Notes under the pieces: generated by a model
Database searches by the model: none
What the model was told of the DNA's origin: nothing
What the model saw: the letters and a program-made list of their open reading frames with translations, nothing else
In this document: positions 18,973-27,956 of the stretch, piece after piece
How the letters are laid out: every line of letters starts with the position of its first letter
Numbering within the stretch: position 1 is the first letter of the stretch
Assembly (NCBI GenBank): GCA_017532885.1
Contig: JAFXIS010000017.1
Location: forward strand, 62,001 to 126,000
Direction of reading: 5' to 3'
DNA: 64,000 bases
From: Alistipes sp.
GTDB taxonomy: Bacteria > Bacteroidota > Bacteroidia > Bacteroidales > Rikenellaceae
Made by a program: the position numbers and the translations under genes

Positions 18973-20370
18973 CTACTCTCCCAACGCGACACACTCCTTA
19001 TCGAGCAGTTCGAATGCAAGCTCCGCATCGACCATGCTTAAAAGTCCCATCGAAGCGAAGATATACTTCTGGTCGAGGTAGAATTTCGGACGACACGGCT
19101 TGGTCGATTCAGGGTGCATCATATCATAAAGGCAACCTCGCAAAATCTCCTCGGGGTGGCGCGAATTACGAATCACGCCGCCAATGCCTATCACCGTAGG
19201 CACCGACATCAAATCCTTACCCTCCAAAGTGTGCATCTCGCCAAGCGGGGTATAGACATTTGCCAAACGACCACAATGGCGCTCCACAGCCAACGACACA
19301 GCCGAACGCCCCAGAAACTCCTCGATGCGCTCATCCTCGGAATCTGCCTCGGCCAAAGTGTCGGGATGTGCCGTACAAAGCTCAACCCACGCACCTACCT
19401 TCTGCATATACTCCTTATCGGGGCCATAATGCTCGGGCAACTGCTCAAAGACATGCGTCAGGCTGTAACGCATGCCCAAATCACCTTCGACGGTACGCTT
19501 TGCCCACGGTTCGGGCAGCCCCTTAAGCATGGTGTTATCCACCGTCGGAGTACCCGCCGCCATAGAGTAGACATCGGTCGTAGCACCTCCGATATCCACA
19601 GCCAACAAATCGCCACGACCCTTTTGCGATGCCGTACCTCGGCTCAACAACTCACAAGCCTGCAATACAGCCAGCGGCGTAGGGATAATCTTCTGCGAAG
19701 TCATCGCTTGAAGGCGATTCAGACCCTTTGCCTCGATAATGCGAGCAATGAAGAGTTGGCGAATGGCATCACGCGCCGGCTCGATATTGAGGCGATTGAA
19801 TTGCGGCATCACATTTTCGGTGATGACCACCTCCTTGCCTGCCTTGCGAAAAATCTCCAATATCTCGTCCGAAGCGCTCTTATTGCCGGCGACGATAGTC
19901 ATAAAAGGCCGGTCTATCGCCACCAGACGCTTGGCATTGGCAACGATAACCTCCCTATTTCCACCATCAGTACCTCCACACAGCAAGACCAAATCGGGAT
20001 TTATATCGAATATCTCCTGCTGCTCACTGCCGCTTATCTCGTAGGCATAGGTCTTGACAACCTTTGCTCCGGCATTCGATGCTGCCGTACGCGCCGCTTT
20101 GGCCGTAAGGTCGGGCACCAAACCCAAAGCGACCATCTTCAAGCCTCCAGCAGCCGACGAGCACACCAACATCCTGTCATATTCAAAACCTGCACAGGGG
20201 TTATCCTCGCGCTCGGCGGTGAGTTCCCGCCACGCATTCTCAAAGCCCTGCATCACATCGCTCTCGATAGTGGTGAAAGCTTGAGCTGTGCCGAGAATCC
20301 TTCTCTCGGCGGCATCTATCGCGGTGAGTTTGGTATAGGTACTGCCTACATCAACCGTCAAAAACTTCAT
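18973..20370 (-). CDS. glmL: Glutamate mutase-associated protein GlmL/MutL
   Basis: 465 residues. It is an ASKHA-fold (actin-like) ATPase with phosphate-1 motif VDVGSTYTKLTAID at the N-terminus and DIGGATTDVYS in the middle. It is encoded between the two mutase subunits in glutamate-mutase operons and is thought to reactivate the cobalamin enzyme after inactivation. It is unrelated to the DNA mismatch-repair MutL despite the shared name. It lies 16 nt after glmS. Confidence 0.93.
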   Translation of the reverse strand: MKFLTVDVGSTYTKLTAIDAAERRILGTAQAFTTIESDVMQGFENAWRELTAEREDNPCAGFEYDRMLVCSSAAGGLKMVALGLVPDLTAKAARTAASNAGAKVVKTYAYEISGSEQQEIFDINPDLVLLCGGTDGGNREVIVANAKRLVAIDRPFMTIVAGNKSASDEILEIFRKAGKEVVITENVMPQFNRLNIEPARDAIRQLFIARIIEAKGLNRLQAMTSQKIIPTPLAVLQACELLSRGTASQKGRGDLLAVDIGGATTDVYSMAAGTPTVDNTMLKGLPEPWAKRTVEGDLGMRYSLTHVFEQLPEHYGPDKEYMQKVGAWVELCTAHPDTLAEADSEDERIEEFLGRSAVSLAVERHCGRLANVYTPLGEMHTLEGKDLMSVPTVIGIGGVIRNSRHPEEILRGCLYDMMHPESTKPCRPKFYLDQKYIFASMGLLSMVDAELAFELLDKECVALGE

Positions 20371-20386
20371 AGCGGATTGCTCGAAA

Positions 20387-20800
20387 TTACTCTACACCCA
20401 ATTTATTCTTCAAATCGACAATTGTATCCTCGATAGGAGTACTGGGGGCATAAACAAAATCGAAGCCCATCGCGAGGAAACGCTCCTTGACATCCTCAAA
20501 ATTCTGCTTGCCCACAACCAAGTTGCCACCTACAAACAGCGGCATAGCCTTAAGACCCGCCTCGTCACACTTCTGGCGAAGGCCCATACAGTCAATCTCA
20601 CCGTGGCCATAGAGCGATGAAACCAAAATCGCATCAGCATTAGTCTCCATAGCAGCGTCGATAAACTCTTCCTGTGATACCATCACTCCGAGATTAACCA
20701 CATTAAAACCTGCATTAGTAAGTGTCAGGTCAATAATTTTGTTGCCTACGGCATGAGCGTCGGCACCAATAACTCCAATTACGACAGTTTTTTTGTTCAT
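20387..20800 (-). CDS. glmS: Glutamate mutase (methylaspartate mutase) subunit S
   Basis: 137 residues, the cobalamin-binding subunit. The DxHxxG motif (DAHAVG, residues 14-19) supplies the His that coordinates cobalt, with SSLYGHGE and [11 protein letters not shown] making the nucleotide-tail pocket. The symbol is also used for glucosamine-6-phosphate synthase; mutS is an older name. It is the first gene of the operon, preceded by a recognisable promoter and no visible cobalamin riboswitch. Confidence 0.96.
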   Translation of the reverse strand: MNKKTVVIGVIGADAHAVGNKIIDLTLTNAGFNVVNLGVMVSQEEFIDAAMETNADAILVSSLYGHGEIDCMGLRQKCDEAGLKAMPLFVGGNLVVGKQNFEDVKERFLAMGFDFVYAPSTPIEDTIVDLKNKLGVE

Positions 20801-20826
20801 ATCTAAAAGATGTTGTTAAAGTACTA

Positions 20827-20859
20827 CAAATTTATAATTTTTTTTCTATGTTGTATCAA
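20827..20859 (-). promoter_or_regulatory. Promoter of the glmS-mal operon
   Basis: Minus strand -7 TAAATTTG at 20827-20834 and TTG at 20857-20859, spacer 22 nt, 27 nt before the glmS ATG. The 26-nt leader is too short for a cobalamin riboswitch. Confidence 0.6.
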
Positions 20860-20940
20860 TATTTTCGACTCTTTTTGGCATCAAATCAAAAAATGTTTAT
20901 ATCGCATCCCCAAAAAGACTGAAGTTCTCAAACTTTTTCG

Positions 20941-20948
20941 TATATTTG
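20941..20948 (+). promoter_or_regulatory. -7 box for the PurF-like gene
   Basis: TATATTTG, an exact TAnnTTTG match, 83 nt before the chosen ATG. No TTTG at the -33 position. Confidence 0.5.
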
Positions 20949-21031
20949 TGGGGTGAAGAAGCCCTCGATATTATCATCGGGACTCTCTACGAAGGGTGCA
21001 ACCCTATTGCTTATTAATTAATTACATATTT

Positions 21032-22453
21032 ATGTCAGGTTTTTTTGGTTGCGTATCACGCATCGAGTGCGTCAATGATGTTTTCTATGGCACCGATTAT
21101 CACTCACACCTCGGCACAAAACGCGCAGGTATGGCGTTTGTGGAAGGGGATGTTTTCAAGCGCTCGATACACTCTTTGGAGGATGGTTATTTCCGCAATA
21201 AATTTGAAGATGAATTACCCAAATTCGGCGAAGCAAAGATGGGTGTCGGTGTAATCTCCGACAACGAATCCCAACCCATAACCATCACCTCGCATGTGGG
21301 GCGTTATGCGGTTGTAACGGTTGCCCGCATTGACAATATCGAAGAACTCACCAAAGAACTTCTTGACAACAGACATCACTTTGCCGAGCTTTCAAGTTCA
21401 CAGATAAACGCTACGGAGTTGGTCGCAATACTCATCGGCTTAGGCTCCTCTATTAAAGACGGTATTGAGCTTGTTTTCAAGAAGATAAAGGGTTCTTGTT
21501 CGATGCTTGTATTGACCGACCATGCAATCTATGCGGCACGCGACAAGTTTGGCCGTACACCCGTATCGATAGGCAAAAACGAGAAGGGCTATGTATGCGC
21601 CAGCGAGAGTTCAAGCTTCGATAATCTCGGATATAACTTCGTGCGCGATTTGGGCCCCGGCGAGATTGTTCGTATCACCGCCGACGGCATACATCAGGTT
21701 TTAGCTCCGGGCAAGCGTAAGCAGATATGCTCATTCCTTTGGGTCTATTATGGTTATCCCTCGGCTTGGTATGAGGGCGTGAATGTCGAGGATTGTCGTT
21801 ATCGCTGTGGCGCAGCTATGGCGCGTCGCGATGCGGATATCCACCCCGACTTCGCAGCCGGCATTCCCGACTCGGGAGTTGGTCACGCCATAGGTTATGC
21901 AAACGAGAAGGGCATTCCTTATAAGCGACCATTCGTAAAATATACCCCCACTTGGCCTCGCAGCTTCATGCCCCAGAATCAGAAGATGCGCGACTTGGTG
22001 GCAAAGATGAAGCTTCTGCCCAATAGCCGTTTCACGCATGACCAGAAGATTCTGTTCATGGACGATAGTATCGTACGCGGCACGCAGCTCAAGGATAATG
22101 TTGTGAAATTGCTGGATTCGGGCGTTAAGGAGATTCATATGCGCATAGCATGTCCGCCACTGATTTTCCCATGTCGATTCCTCAATTTCTCAACCTCACG
22201 CAGCACCTACGACCTCTATGCGCGTCGAGTAATTCGCGACATGGAGGGCACAGACAATATCTCGGACGAGGTATTTGCAGAGTATGCGAACCCCGACAGC
22301 CCAAAGCATAAGGAGATGGTCGATATAATGCGTCGTCACCTGCAACTCACCTCGCTGAAGTTCCAGCGTTTGGATGATTTGGTCGAGGCGATAGGCCTTC
22401 CGAAGGAGGATTTGTGTACACATTGTTGGGATAACAGCAGTTACGACGAGTAG
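21032..22453 (+). CDS. PurF-like phosphoribosyltransferase with degenerate glutaminase domain
   Basis: 473 residues from ATG 21032 (MSGFFGCVSRIE); an upstream in-frame start adds 12 unrelated residues. It has the architecture of glutamine PRPP amidotransferase: an N-terminal Ntn domain and a C-terminal PRTase domain with the intact PRPP loop ILFMDDSIVRGT. Cys residues equivalent to the Bacillus-type 4Fe-4S ligands remain (QICSF, CPPLIFPC, LCTHCW). The nucleophile Cys after Met is Ser, and the HNG oxyanion motif and RYST glutamine-binding motif are missing (VARIDN, GVISDN). It is probably not a glutamine-using enzyme and could use free ammonia or have another role. Another purF may exist elsewhere. 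Confidence 0.85.
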   Translation: MSGFFGCVSRIECVNDVFYGTDYHSHLGTKRAGMAFVEGDVFKRSIHSLEDGYFRNKFEDELPKFGEAKMGVGVISDNESQPITITSHVGRYAVVTVARIDNIEELTKELLDNRHHFAELSSSQINATELVAILIGLGSSIKDGIELVFKKIKGSCSMLVLTDHAIYAARDKFGRTPVSIGKNEKGYVCASESSSFDNLGYNFVRDLGPGEIVRITADGIHQVLAPGKRKQICSFLWVYYGYPSAWYEGVNVEDCRYRCGAAMARRDADIHPDFAAGIPDSGVGHAIGYANEKGIPYKRPFVKYTPTWPRSFMPQNQKMRDLVAKMKLLPNSRFTHDQKILFMDDSIVRGTQLKDNVVKLLDSGVKEIHMRIACPPLIFPCRFLNFSTSRSTYDLYARRVIRDMEGTDNISDEVFAEYANPDSPKHKEMVDIMRRHLQLTSLKFQRLDDLVEAIGLPKEDLCTHCWDNSSYDE

Positions 22454-22475
22454 TTATTCGCCTAATAATACAACG

Positions 22476-22505
22476 AGAGGGTGTTCAAATGTTGAACGCC
22501 CTCTT
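22476..22505 (+). terminator. Hairpin after the PurF-like gene
   Basis: AGAGGGTGTTCAA-ATG-TTGAACGCCCTCT. The T run is poor, but position and stem suggest a terminator; nearly the same stem occurs downstream of gdhA and at 49941. Confidence 0.55.
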
Positions 22506-22536
22506 GTCGTTAGTTTCACTAATCTCCTTACTCTCC

Positions 22537-22562
22537 TCAAAGAGCCTCGTTATACAGATTCT
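22537..22562 (-). repeat. Family 1 element, right-arm remnant E
   Basis: TCAAAGAGCCTCGTTATACAGATTC-type sequence, close to the right end of copy C (GAAAGAGCCTTGTTATACGG). It lies a few nt after the stop codon of the minus-strand PepSY-like gene, as in copies C and D. Confidence 0.5.
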
Positions 22563-22566
22563 ATCG

Positions 22567-23001
22567 TTAATCGTCGATATCGATTAACCGATAATGTCTA
22601 TCGAACGAAAGCTCTAACCCATTTGACAACTCAATCTCAACACCGCGGCGGTCACGGTCAATACGCATAATATGCTCGCCGGAGTAGTGCTCCTTCACAT
22701 ATTGCATAACTAAGGCAGGAACAATCTCCGAAGGCACCATACCGCACTTCACGGCAACCTCCTGCCACTCTCCGTCGGAGTTGAAATCTATGCGCGCGCC
22801 ATTCTTCAACGCCACCTCGAAATCTTTGTACAGAAGGTCATCATCCTGCGTAACAAGTGCAACTTCGACCTCCGCGAAATAGTCTTTCAAAAAAATTTGT
22901 GCCTTCATGGGTAGCTGTGTCACTGTTATGGGTTTACCATCAGCCACCACTGCTCCAATTGCGAAAATCGCCAAAGCGATGCTCAATAAAGTTCTTTTCA
23001 T
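22567..23001 (-). CDS. PepSY-like (DUF2874) periplasmic protein
   Basis: 144 residues from ATG 23001 (MKRTLLSIALAIFAIGAVVA), chosen because it begins a Sec signal peptide; a longer frame upstream lacks one. Two PepSY-like units follow, with QIFLKDYFAEVEVALV, DFEVALKNGARIDFNSDGEWQEV, YVKEHYSGEHIMRIDRDRRGVEIEL and a final LSFDRHYRLIDIDD. Such proteins are common in Bacteroidetes envelopes; function unknown, perhaps inhibitory or structural. Monocistronic, convergent with the PurF-like gene. Confidence 0.8.
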   Translation of the reverse strand: MKRTLLSIALAIFAIGAVVADGKPITVTQLPMKAQIFLKDYFAEVEVALVTQDDDLLYKDFEVALKNGARIDFNSDGEWQEVAVKCGMVPSEIVPALVMQYVKEHYSGEHIMRIDRDRRGVEIELSNGLELSFDRHYRLIDIDD

Positions 23002-23158
23002 ACCATTATTTATTAAAATCCATACCTCGCTCCCTGCAAAGATTATACACAAAGAGAAAAGCTGGCGAAAAAAAACTTACAATATAGCCACGCAATCGTC
23101 TTTCTGTAAGATGTTATAATCTAAAAGGTCATCATAAGCAAAAAAAAGATTTAATAAT

Positions 23159-23189
23159 TTTGAGCATTAGGCAAAAACCAATACCTTTG
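23159..23189 (+). promoter_or_regulatory. Promoter of the surface-polysaccharide operon
   Basis: -33 TTTG at 23159-23162 and -7 TACCTTTG at 23182-23189 with a 19-nt spacer, 73 nt before the ugd ATG. No other promoter of this quality is seen before 35.3 kb, so it may drive the whole operon. Confidence 0.75.
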
Positions 23190-23262
23190 TATATAAAGGT
23201 ACGCATATTGCATAGCATCGGCTCTTGTGAAGAGTGATGCAAAGCAACAAAATTTAAGTGTT

Positions 23263-24573
23263 ATGAATATTGCCATCGTAGGTACAGGATATGTAGGATT
23301 GGTTTCCGGCGCTTGTTTTGCCGAAATGGGTATAGATGTAACCTGCATAGATATCAATGCGGAGAAAATAGCAAAATTACAGCAAGGCATAATCCCGATT
23401 TATGAGCCGGGGTTAGAGGATATGGTACGCCGCAACTACGCTGCCGGGCGTATGCACTTCACCACTGAGCTGAACAGCTGCCTCGATAATGTCGATGTAG
23501 TATTTTCAGCCGTAGGGACTCCGCCTAACGAAGATGGCAGCGCCGACCTAAGCCAAGTAATGGAGGTTGCCCGCACATTCGGTCGTAACATAAAAAAGCG
23601 CACGCTGCTTGTCACAAAATCGACCGTTCCCGTAGGTACGGCACACAAGGTTGCCGAGGTGGTGCGCGAGGAGATAAAAAAGCGCGGCGAGGAGATACCT
23701 TTCGATGTGGCATCAAACCCCGAATTCCTGAAGGAGGGCGCAGCAATCAAGGATTTCATGACCCCCGACCGAGTTATCGTCGGCACAGAGAGCGACTATG
23801 CCCGTAAGATTATGGCTCGCCTTTATAAGCCATTTATGCTCTCGGGTGAACGCATGATTTTCACCGACATAGCGAGTGCCGAGATGATAAAATATGCCGC
23901 AAACTCGATGCTCGCAACGCGCATATCGTTTATGAACGACATCGCCAACCTATGTGAACGGGTAGGCGCTGATGTAAATATGGTACGCAAAGGCATCGGT
24001 GCCGATAGTCGCATAGGCCGCAAATTCCTCTACCCGGGTTGCGGATATGGAGGTTCTTGTTTCCCGAAGGATGTGCGCGCCCTGATAAAAACTGCCGAGC
24101 AAAATGGCTATCGCATGCGTGTTTTGGAGGCTGTACAGCAAGTCAATGACGAGCAAAAAAGCATACTCTTCGAAAAGTTATCACGCCACTATGGTGGTGA
24201 CTTGCAGGGTAAGACCATAACCCTCTGGGGCTTGGCTTTTAAGCCCGAGACCGACGATGTGCGCGAAGCTCCTTCACTGGTGCTTATCGAGCATCTTTTG
24301 ACTGCAGGTTGCCATGTTAAGGCATATGACCCCATAGCAATGCCGAGCGCCGAGAGCGTTTTGGGCGATCAAGTCACCTTCTGTCGCGATATGTACGATG
24401 CAGCAGTGGATAGCGATGCGCTGATGCTCGTTACCGAGTGGAAGGAGTTCCGCATTCCGAGCCTTGCGGTTTTGCAACGCACGATGCGAAGTAAAGTTAT
24501 ACTCGATGGTCGCAACATCTACGACAAGGAGGAGATGGAGGAGCATGGATTTACTTACTACAAAATAGGTTAA
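23263..24573 (+). CDS. ugd: UDP-glucose 6-dehydrogenase
   Basis: 436 residues from ATG 23263 (MNIAIVGTGYVG); an upstream in-frame ATG at 23227 would add 12 residues. It oxidises UDP-glucose to UDP-glucuronate with two NAD+. The Rossmann GxGxxG is at residues 7-12, the SNPEFLKEG region follows, then YPGCGYGGSCFPKD with catalytic Cys266, and WGLAFKPETDDVREAPS. First gene of the polysaccharide operon, 5 nt before a nucleotide-sugar epimerase that probably uses its product. Confidence 0.96.
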   Translation: MNIAIVGTGYVGLVSGACFAEMGIDVTCIDINAEKIAKLQQGIIPIYEPGLEDMVRRNYAAGRMHFTTELNSCLDNVDVVFSAVGTPPNEDGSADLSQVMEVARTFGRNIKKRTLLVTKSTVPVGTAHKVAEVVREEIKKRGEEIPFDVASNPEFLKEGAAIKDFMTPDRVIVGTESDYARKIMARLYKPFMLSGERMIFTDIASAEMIKYAANSMLATRISFMNDIANLCERVGADVNMVRKGIGADSRIGRKFLYPGCGYGGSCFPKDVRALIKTAEQNGYRMRVLEAVQQVNDEQKSILFEKLSRHYGGDLQGKTITLWGLAFKPETDDVREAPSLVLIEHLLTAGCHVKAYDPIAMPSAESVLGDQVTFCRDMYDAAVDSDALMLVTEWKEFRIPSLAVLQRTMRSKVILDGRNIYDKEEMEEHGFTYYKIG

Positions 24574-24578
24574 TTTCG

Positions 24579-25604
24579 ATGAAAAAGATTCTCGTTACCG
24601 GTGCCGCCGGATTTATCGGCTATCATCTCGTCGCACGATTGCTCAGCGACGGGCACGCGGTTGTGGGAATCGACAATCTGAATAACTACTACACTCCGAC
24701 GCTGAAACTTGCACGCCTGAAGGAGTTGGGCGTCGAGGCTTCTTCTGTAATGGAGGGCGAGGCGTTGCAGAGTAAAAAATTTGGCGATTTTCGCTTTATA
24801 AAGGGCGATATTACGGATAGGGAGTTGCTGCCTGCACTTTTTCGCGCAGAGCAGTTCGACGCAGTGGTAAATCTCGCTGCGCAGGCCGGCGTGAGATACT
24901 CGTTAGAGAATCCGTTTGCCTACGCAGAGAGCAATGTGATAGGTTTTTTGAATGTTTTGGAGTGCTGCCGCCATAATCGGGTGGAGCATCTGTTATATGC
25001 CTCATCCTCTTCGGTATACGGCTCGAACGAGAAGGTTCCCTTCGCCGAGAGTGACGAAGTAAACAGCCCTGAAAGCCTCTATGCCGCTACAAAACGCAGC
25101 GACGAACTGATGGCGAGCGTATATGCAAAGCTCTACGGCATACCCGCTACGGGATTGCGATTCTTTACGGTCTATGGCCCATGGGGACGCCCCGACATGG
25201 CTCCTATACTCTTTGCCGATGCCATTAGCGCAGGGCGACCTATAAAGGTGTTCAACGGCGGCAATATGGAGCGCGACTTTACCTACATCGACGACATTGT
25301 CGAGGGTATCGTAAGAGTATTGGCTGCGCCGCCTGCTAAAGATAACACCGACAGACCTCACGCTCTCTACAATATCGGATGCTCGCAGCCCGTTATACTC
25401 GAAGATTTCATCACCGAGATAGAAGAGGCTCTGGCATGTCGAGCCGAGCGAATAGATATGCCTATGCAGGCGGGAGATGTCGTACGCACATATGCCGACA
25501 CCTCACTTTTGGAGCAGCGATTTGGTTATCGCCCCACAACCACTCTGCATGAGGGCATAGGACGATTTATTGATTGGTATAAAACTTATTATAATAAAAA
25601 ATAG
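24579..25604 (+). CDS. NAD-dependent epimerase, probably UDP-glucuronate 4-epimerase
   Basis: 341 residues, extended SDR. TGAAGFIGYH is the NAD site; the catalytic Tyr168-x3-Lys172 lies in SLYAATK, with Ser in YASSSSVYGS. NNYYTPTLKLARLKEL and GLRFFTVYGPWGRPDMA are typical of UDP-glucuronate/galacturonate 4-epimerases. With ugd 5 nt upstream, UDP-galacturonate is the expected product (inference). A UDP-glucose/galactose specificity is less likely. Confidence 0.88.
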   Translation: MKKILVTGAAGFIGYHLVARLLSDGHAVVGIDNLNNYYTPTLKLARLKELGVEASSVMEGEALQSKKFGDFRFIKGDITDRELLPALFRAEQFDAVVNLAAQAGVRYSLENPFAYAESNVIGFLNVLECCRHNRVEHLLYASSSSVYGSNEKVPFAESDEVNSPESLYAATKRSDELMASVYAKLYGIPATGLRFFTVYGPWGRPDMAPILFADAISAGRPIKVFNGGNMERDFTYIDDIVEGIVRVLAAPPAKDNTDRPHALYNIGCSQPVILEDFITEIEEALACRAERIDMPMQAGDVVRTYADTSLLEQRFGYRPTTTLHEGIGRFIDWYKTYYNKK

Positions 25605-25613
25605 CCGTCTATA

Positions 25614-26495
25614 ATGAAAGGAATTGTTCTTGCCGGAGGTAGTGGCACAAGGCTCTACCCCATTACAAAAGGCGTGAGCAAGCAGCTCCTGCCCATATAC
25701 GATAAGCCGATGATATACTACCCTATCTCGGCTCTGATGAGTGCCGGCATACGCGAAATACTCATAATCTCGACACCGCAGGATTTACCCAACTTCCAGC
25801 GCCTGCTGGGTAGTGGCGAGGATTTTGGCGTGAAATTTTCTTACGCCGAGCAGCCCTCACCCGATGGTTTGGCACAGGCATTTATCATCGGCGAGGAGTT
25901 TATCGGCGAGGATAATGTATGCCTCGTTTTGGGAGATAATATCTTCCACGGCGCAGGCCTTGAGGATATGCTTTGCGAGGCGGTACGCTCAACCAACGAG
26001 GAGCAGAAGGCTACCGTTTTCGGCTATTGGGTCGATTACCCCGAGCGATATGGCGTCGCGGAGTTCGACGACGAAGGCAACTGCCTTTCGATTGAGGAGA
26101 AACCAAAAAACCCGAAGTCGAACTATGCCGTTGTGGGACTCTACTTCTACCCCAACAAGGTGGTTGAGATTGCCAAAGGGATAAAACCTTCGGCGCGTGG
26201 CGAGTTGGAGATTACCTCGGTGAATCAGCACTTCTTGGAGCATGGCGAGTTGAAGGTTAAGCGTTTTGAGCGCGGATTTGCATGGCTCGACACCGGAACA
26301 CACGACTCTCTGGCAGAGGCATCAATTTTTGTGGAGGTTATCGAGAAACGACAAGGCCTGAAGATTGCCTGCCTGGAGGGCATAGCCTATCGCAACGGTT
26401 GGATTACAGAGGAGAAGATGCGCCAAATGGCTCAGGCTATGGGCAATAACCAATATGGACAATACCTGCTGAAGGTTATCGAAGCAGAGAAATAG
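25614..26495 (+). CDS. rmlA: Glucose-1-phosphate thymidylyltransferase
   Basis: 293 residues, normal length. It makes dTDP-glucose, the first step of dTDP-L-rhamnose synthesis. [20 protein letters not shown] is the nucleotide-binding signature, DKPMIYYP and LGDNIFHG the substrate site, and [18 protein letters not shown] the family core. It is followed closely by rmlC, rmlD and rmlB. Also called rfbA. Confidence 0.97.
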   Translation: MKGIVLAGGSGTRLYPITKGVSKQLLPIYDKPMIYYPISALMSAGIREILIISTPQDLPNFQRLLGSGEDFGVKFSYAEQPSPDGLAQAFIIGEEFIGEDNVCLVLGDNIFHGAGLEDMLCEAVRSTNEEQKATVFGYWVDYPERYGVAEFDDEGNCLSIEEKPKNPKSNYAVVGLYFYPNKVVEIAKGIKPSARGELEITSVNQHFLEHGELKVKRFERGFAWLDTGTHDSLAEASIFVEVIEKRQGLKIACLEGIAYRNGWITEEKMRQMAQAMGNNQYGQYLLKVIEAEK

Positions 26496-26506
26496 AGATT
26501 TTAGAG

Positions 26507-27082
26507 ATGAAGGTAATTCCTACCGAGATAGAGGGCGTAGTCATCATTGAGCCCGATGTATTTGGCGACGAGCGCGGATATTTTATGGAGAGTTGGTCGC
26601 AGCAACGCTTCGATGAGGCGGTGCGCCCCACCCGCTTCGTGCAGGATAACCAAAGCAAATCCCGCTACGGCGTGGTACGCGGTCTGCATTTCCAAAAAGG
26701 GCACTATGCGCAGTCAAAGCTGGTGCGTGTAGCACAAGGCCGAGTGTTGGATGTAGCGGTAGATATTCGCCGTGGCTCACCCACCTTCGGGCAGCACATC
26801 GCTGTGGAATTATCCGACGAAAACCATCGCCAATTGTTTATTCCTCGCGGTTTTGCACATGGTTTTGCAGTTTTAAGCAGGGAGGCTGTCCTGCAATATA
26901 AGTGTGACAACTACTACTCGCCGCAAAACGAGGGCGCTATAGCTTGGAACGACAAAGCGATTGGCATTGATTGGCTATTGCCTGAGGAGGATATTATCCT
27001 CTCGGCAAAGGATGCTTGTCATCCCACACTCTCCGACGCAGAAGGATTATTCGACTATAACACAGATTATTATGCCAAATAA
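26507..27082 (+). CDS. rmlC: dTDP-4-dehydrorhamnose 3,5-epimerase
   Basis: 191 residues, cupin fold. It starts MKVIPTEIEGVVIIEPDVFG. The catalytic His is in GVVRGLHFQKG and the Tyr in the YKCDNYYSPQNEGAI stretch; VDIRRGSPTFG and FIPRGFAHGF are typical. Third step of dTDP-L-rhamnose synthesis. Its 3' end overlaps the start of rmlD by 11 nt, so they are translationally linked. Confidence 0.96.
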   Translation: MKVIPTEIEGVVIIEPDVFGDERGYFMESWSQQRFDEAVRPTRFVQDNQSKSRYGVVRGLHFQKGHYAQSKLVRVAQGRVLDVAVDIRRGSPTFGQHIAVELSDENHRQLFIPRGFAHGFAVLSREAVLQYKCDNYYSPQNEGAIAWNDKAIGIDWLLPEEDIILSAKDACHPTLSDAEGLFDYNTDYYAK

Positions 27083-27953
27083 GCACACTATACTCGTTAC
27101 GGGAGCCAATGGGCAGTTGGGCCACGAGATGCGTCGTTTGGGCGAGGCTTCGCCCAACCGTTACATCTTCACCGACCTCGCAGAGTTGGATATCACCGAC
27201 CGAGAGGCGGTTGAGGATATGGTGCAACGCGAGCAGGTCGATATTATAATCAACTGTGCCGCCTACACCAATGTTGAACGCGCCGAGCAAGAGCAGGAGG
27301 CAGCCGAGCGAATAAATGCCTATGCGGTGGAGAATTTAGCTCACGCGGCGGTAAAAAACGATGCTACGCTATTTCACATCTCAACCGACTATGTATTTGA
27401 CGGCGAAGCAAATACACCTCTCACCGAGGATATGCCGACCAATCCGTTGGGCGTGTATGGTCGCACGAAGTTGCAGGGCGAAAAGGCTATCGCCGCATCG
27501 GGCTGCAAGGCTATCGTAATTCGTACGGCGTGGCTCTATTCAGAATTTGGCAATAACTTTCTAAAGACGATGCTGCGCCTGACAGCGGAGCGTGAGCATA
27601 TAAATGTAGTCTTTGACCAAGTGGGCACGCCCACCTACGCCGGCGATTTGGCATTGGCGATATTTTCGATAATCGAGGGCGATATATTCTCAGGCAAGGA
27701 GGGCACATATCACTTCTCGAACGAGGGCGTATGCTCGTGGTATGACTTCGCGGTGGAGATTGCACGCGCCGTAGGCAATACGACATGCCAAATCAACCCC
27801 TGCCGCAGCAAGGATTTTCCTACCAAAGCTCGGCGACCGGCATATTCGGTATTGGATAAAGATAAAATCAAGCGGACATTCGGCATCGAAATACCTCAAT
27901 GGCGCGAGTCGATGTTCTATTGCTTAAAACGCCTTTTGACACAAAAACAGTAG
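27072..27953 (+). CDS. rmlD: dTDP-4-dehydrorhamnose reductase
   Basis: 293 residues from ATG 27072 (MPNKHTILVTGANGQLGHEM); a longer frame upstream would run over rmlC and is rejected. NAD(P) motif GANGQLG, STDYVFDG and catalytic YGRTK are seen. It makes dTDP-L-rhamnose. It overlaps rmlC by 11 nt and lies 3 nt before rmlB. Confidence 0.96.
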   Translation: MPNKHTILVTGANGQLGHEMRRLGEASPNRYIFTDLAELDITDREAVEDMVQREQVDIIINCAAYTNVERAEQEQEAAERINAYAVENLAHAAVKNDATLFHISTDYVFDGEANTPLTEDMPTNPLGVYGRTKLQGEKAIAASGCKAIVIRTAWLYSEFGNNFLKTMLRLTAEREHINVVFDQVGTPTYAGDLALAIFSIIEGDIFSGKEGTYHFSNEGVCSWYDFAVEIARAVGNTTCQINPCRSKDFPTKARRPAYSVLDKDKIKRTFGIEIPQWRESMFYCLKRLLTQKQ

Positions 27954-27956
27954 CAG

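Noticed and set aside
18973..20370. DNA mismatch-repair MutL/MutS from the older mut names
   Set aside because: The genes are glutamate-mutase components (ASKHA ATPase and B12-binding subunit), with no repair domains.
19114..20436. Long plus-strand frame (440 codons) opposite glmL
   Set aside because: It is the complement of a well-conserved gene, reads as low-complexity His/Arg/Leu-rich text and has no family match.
20801..20995. Cobalamin riboswitch before glmS
   Set aside because: Expected for a B12-dependent mutase, but the leader is only about 26 nt and no B12-box was recognised.
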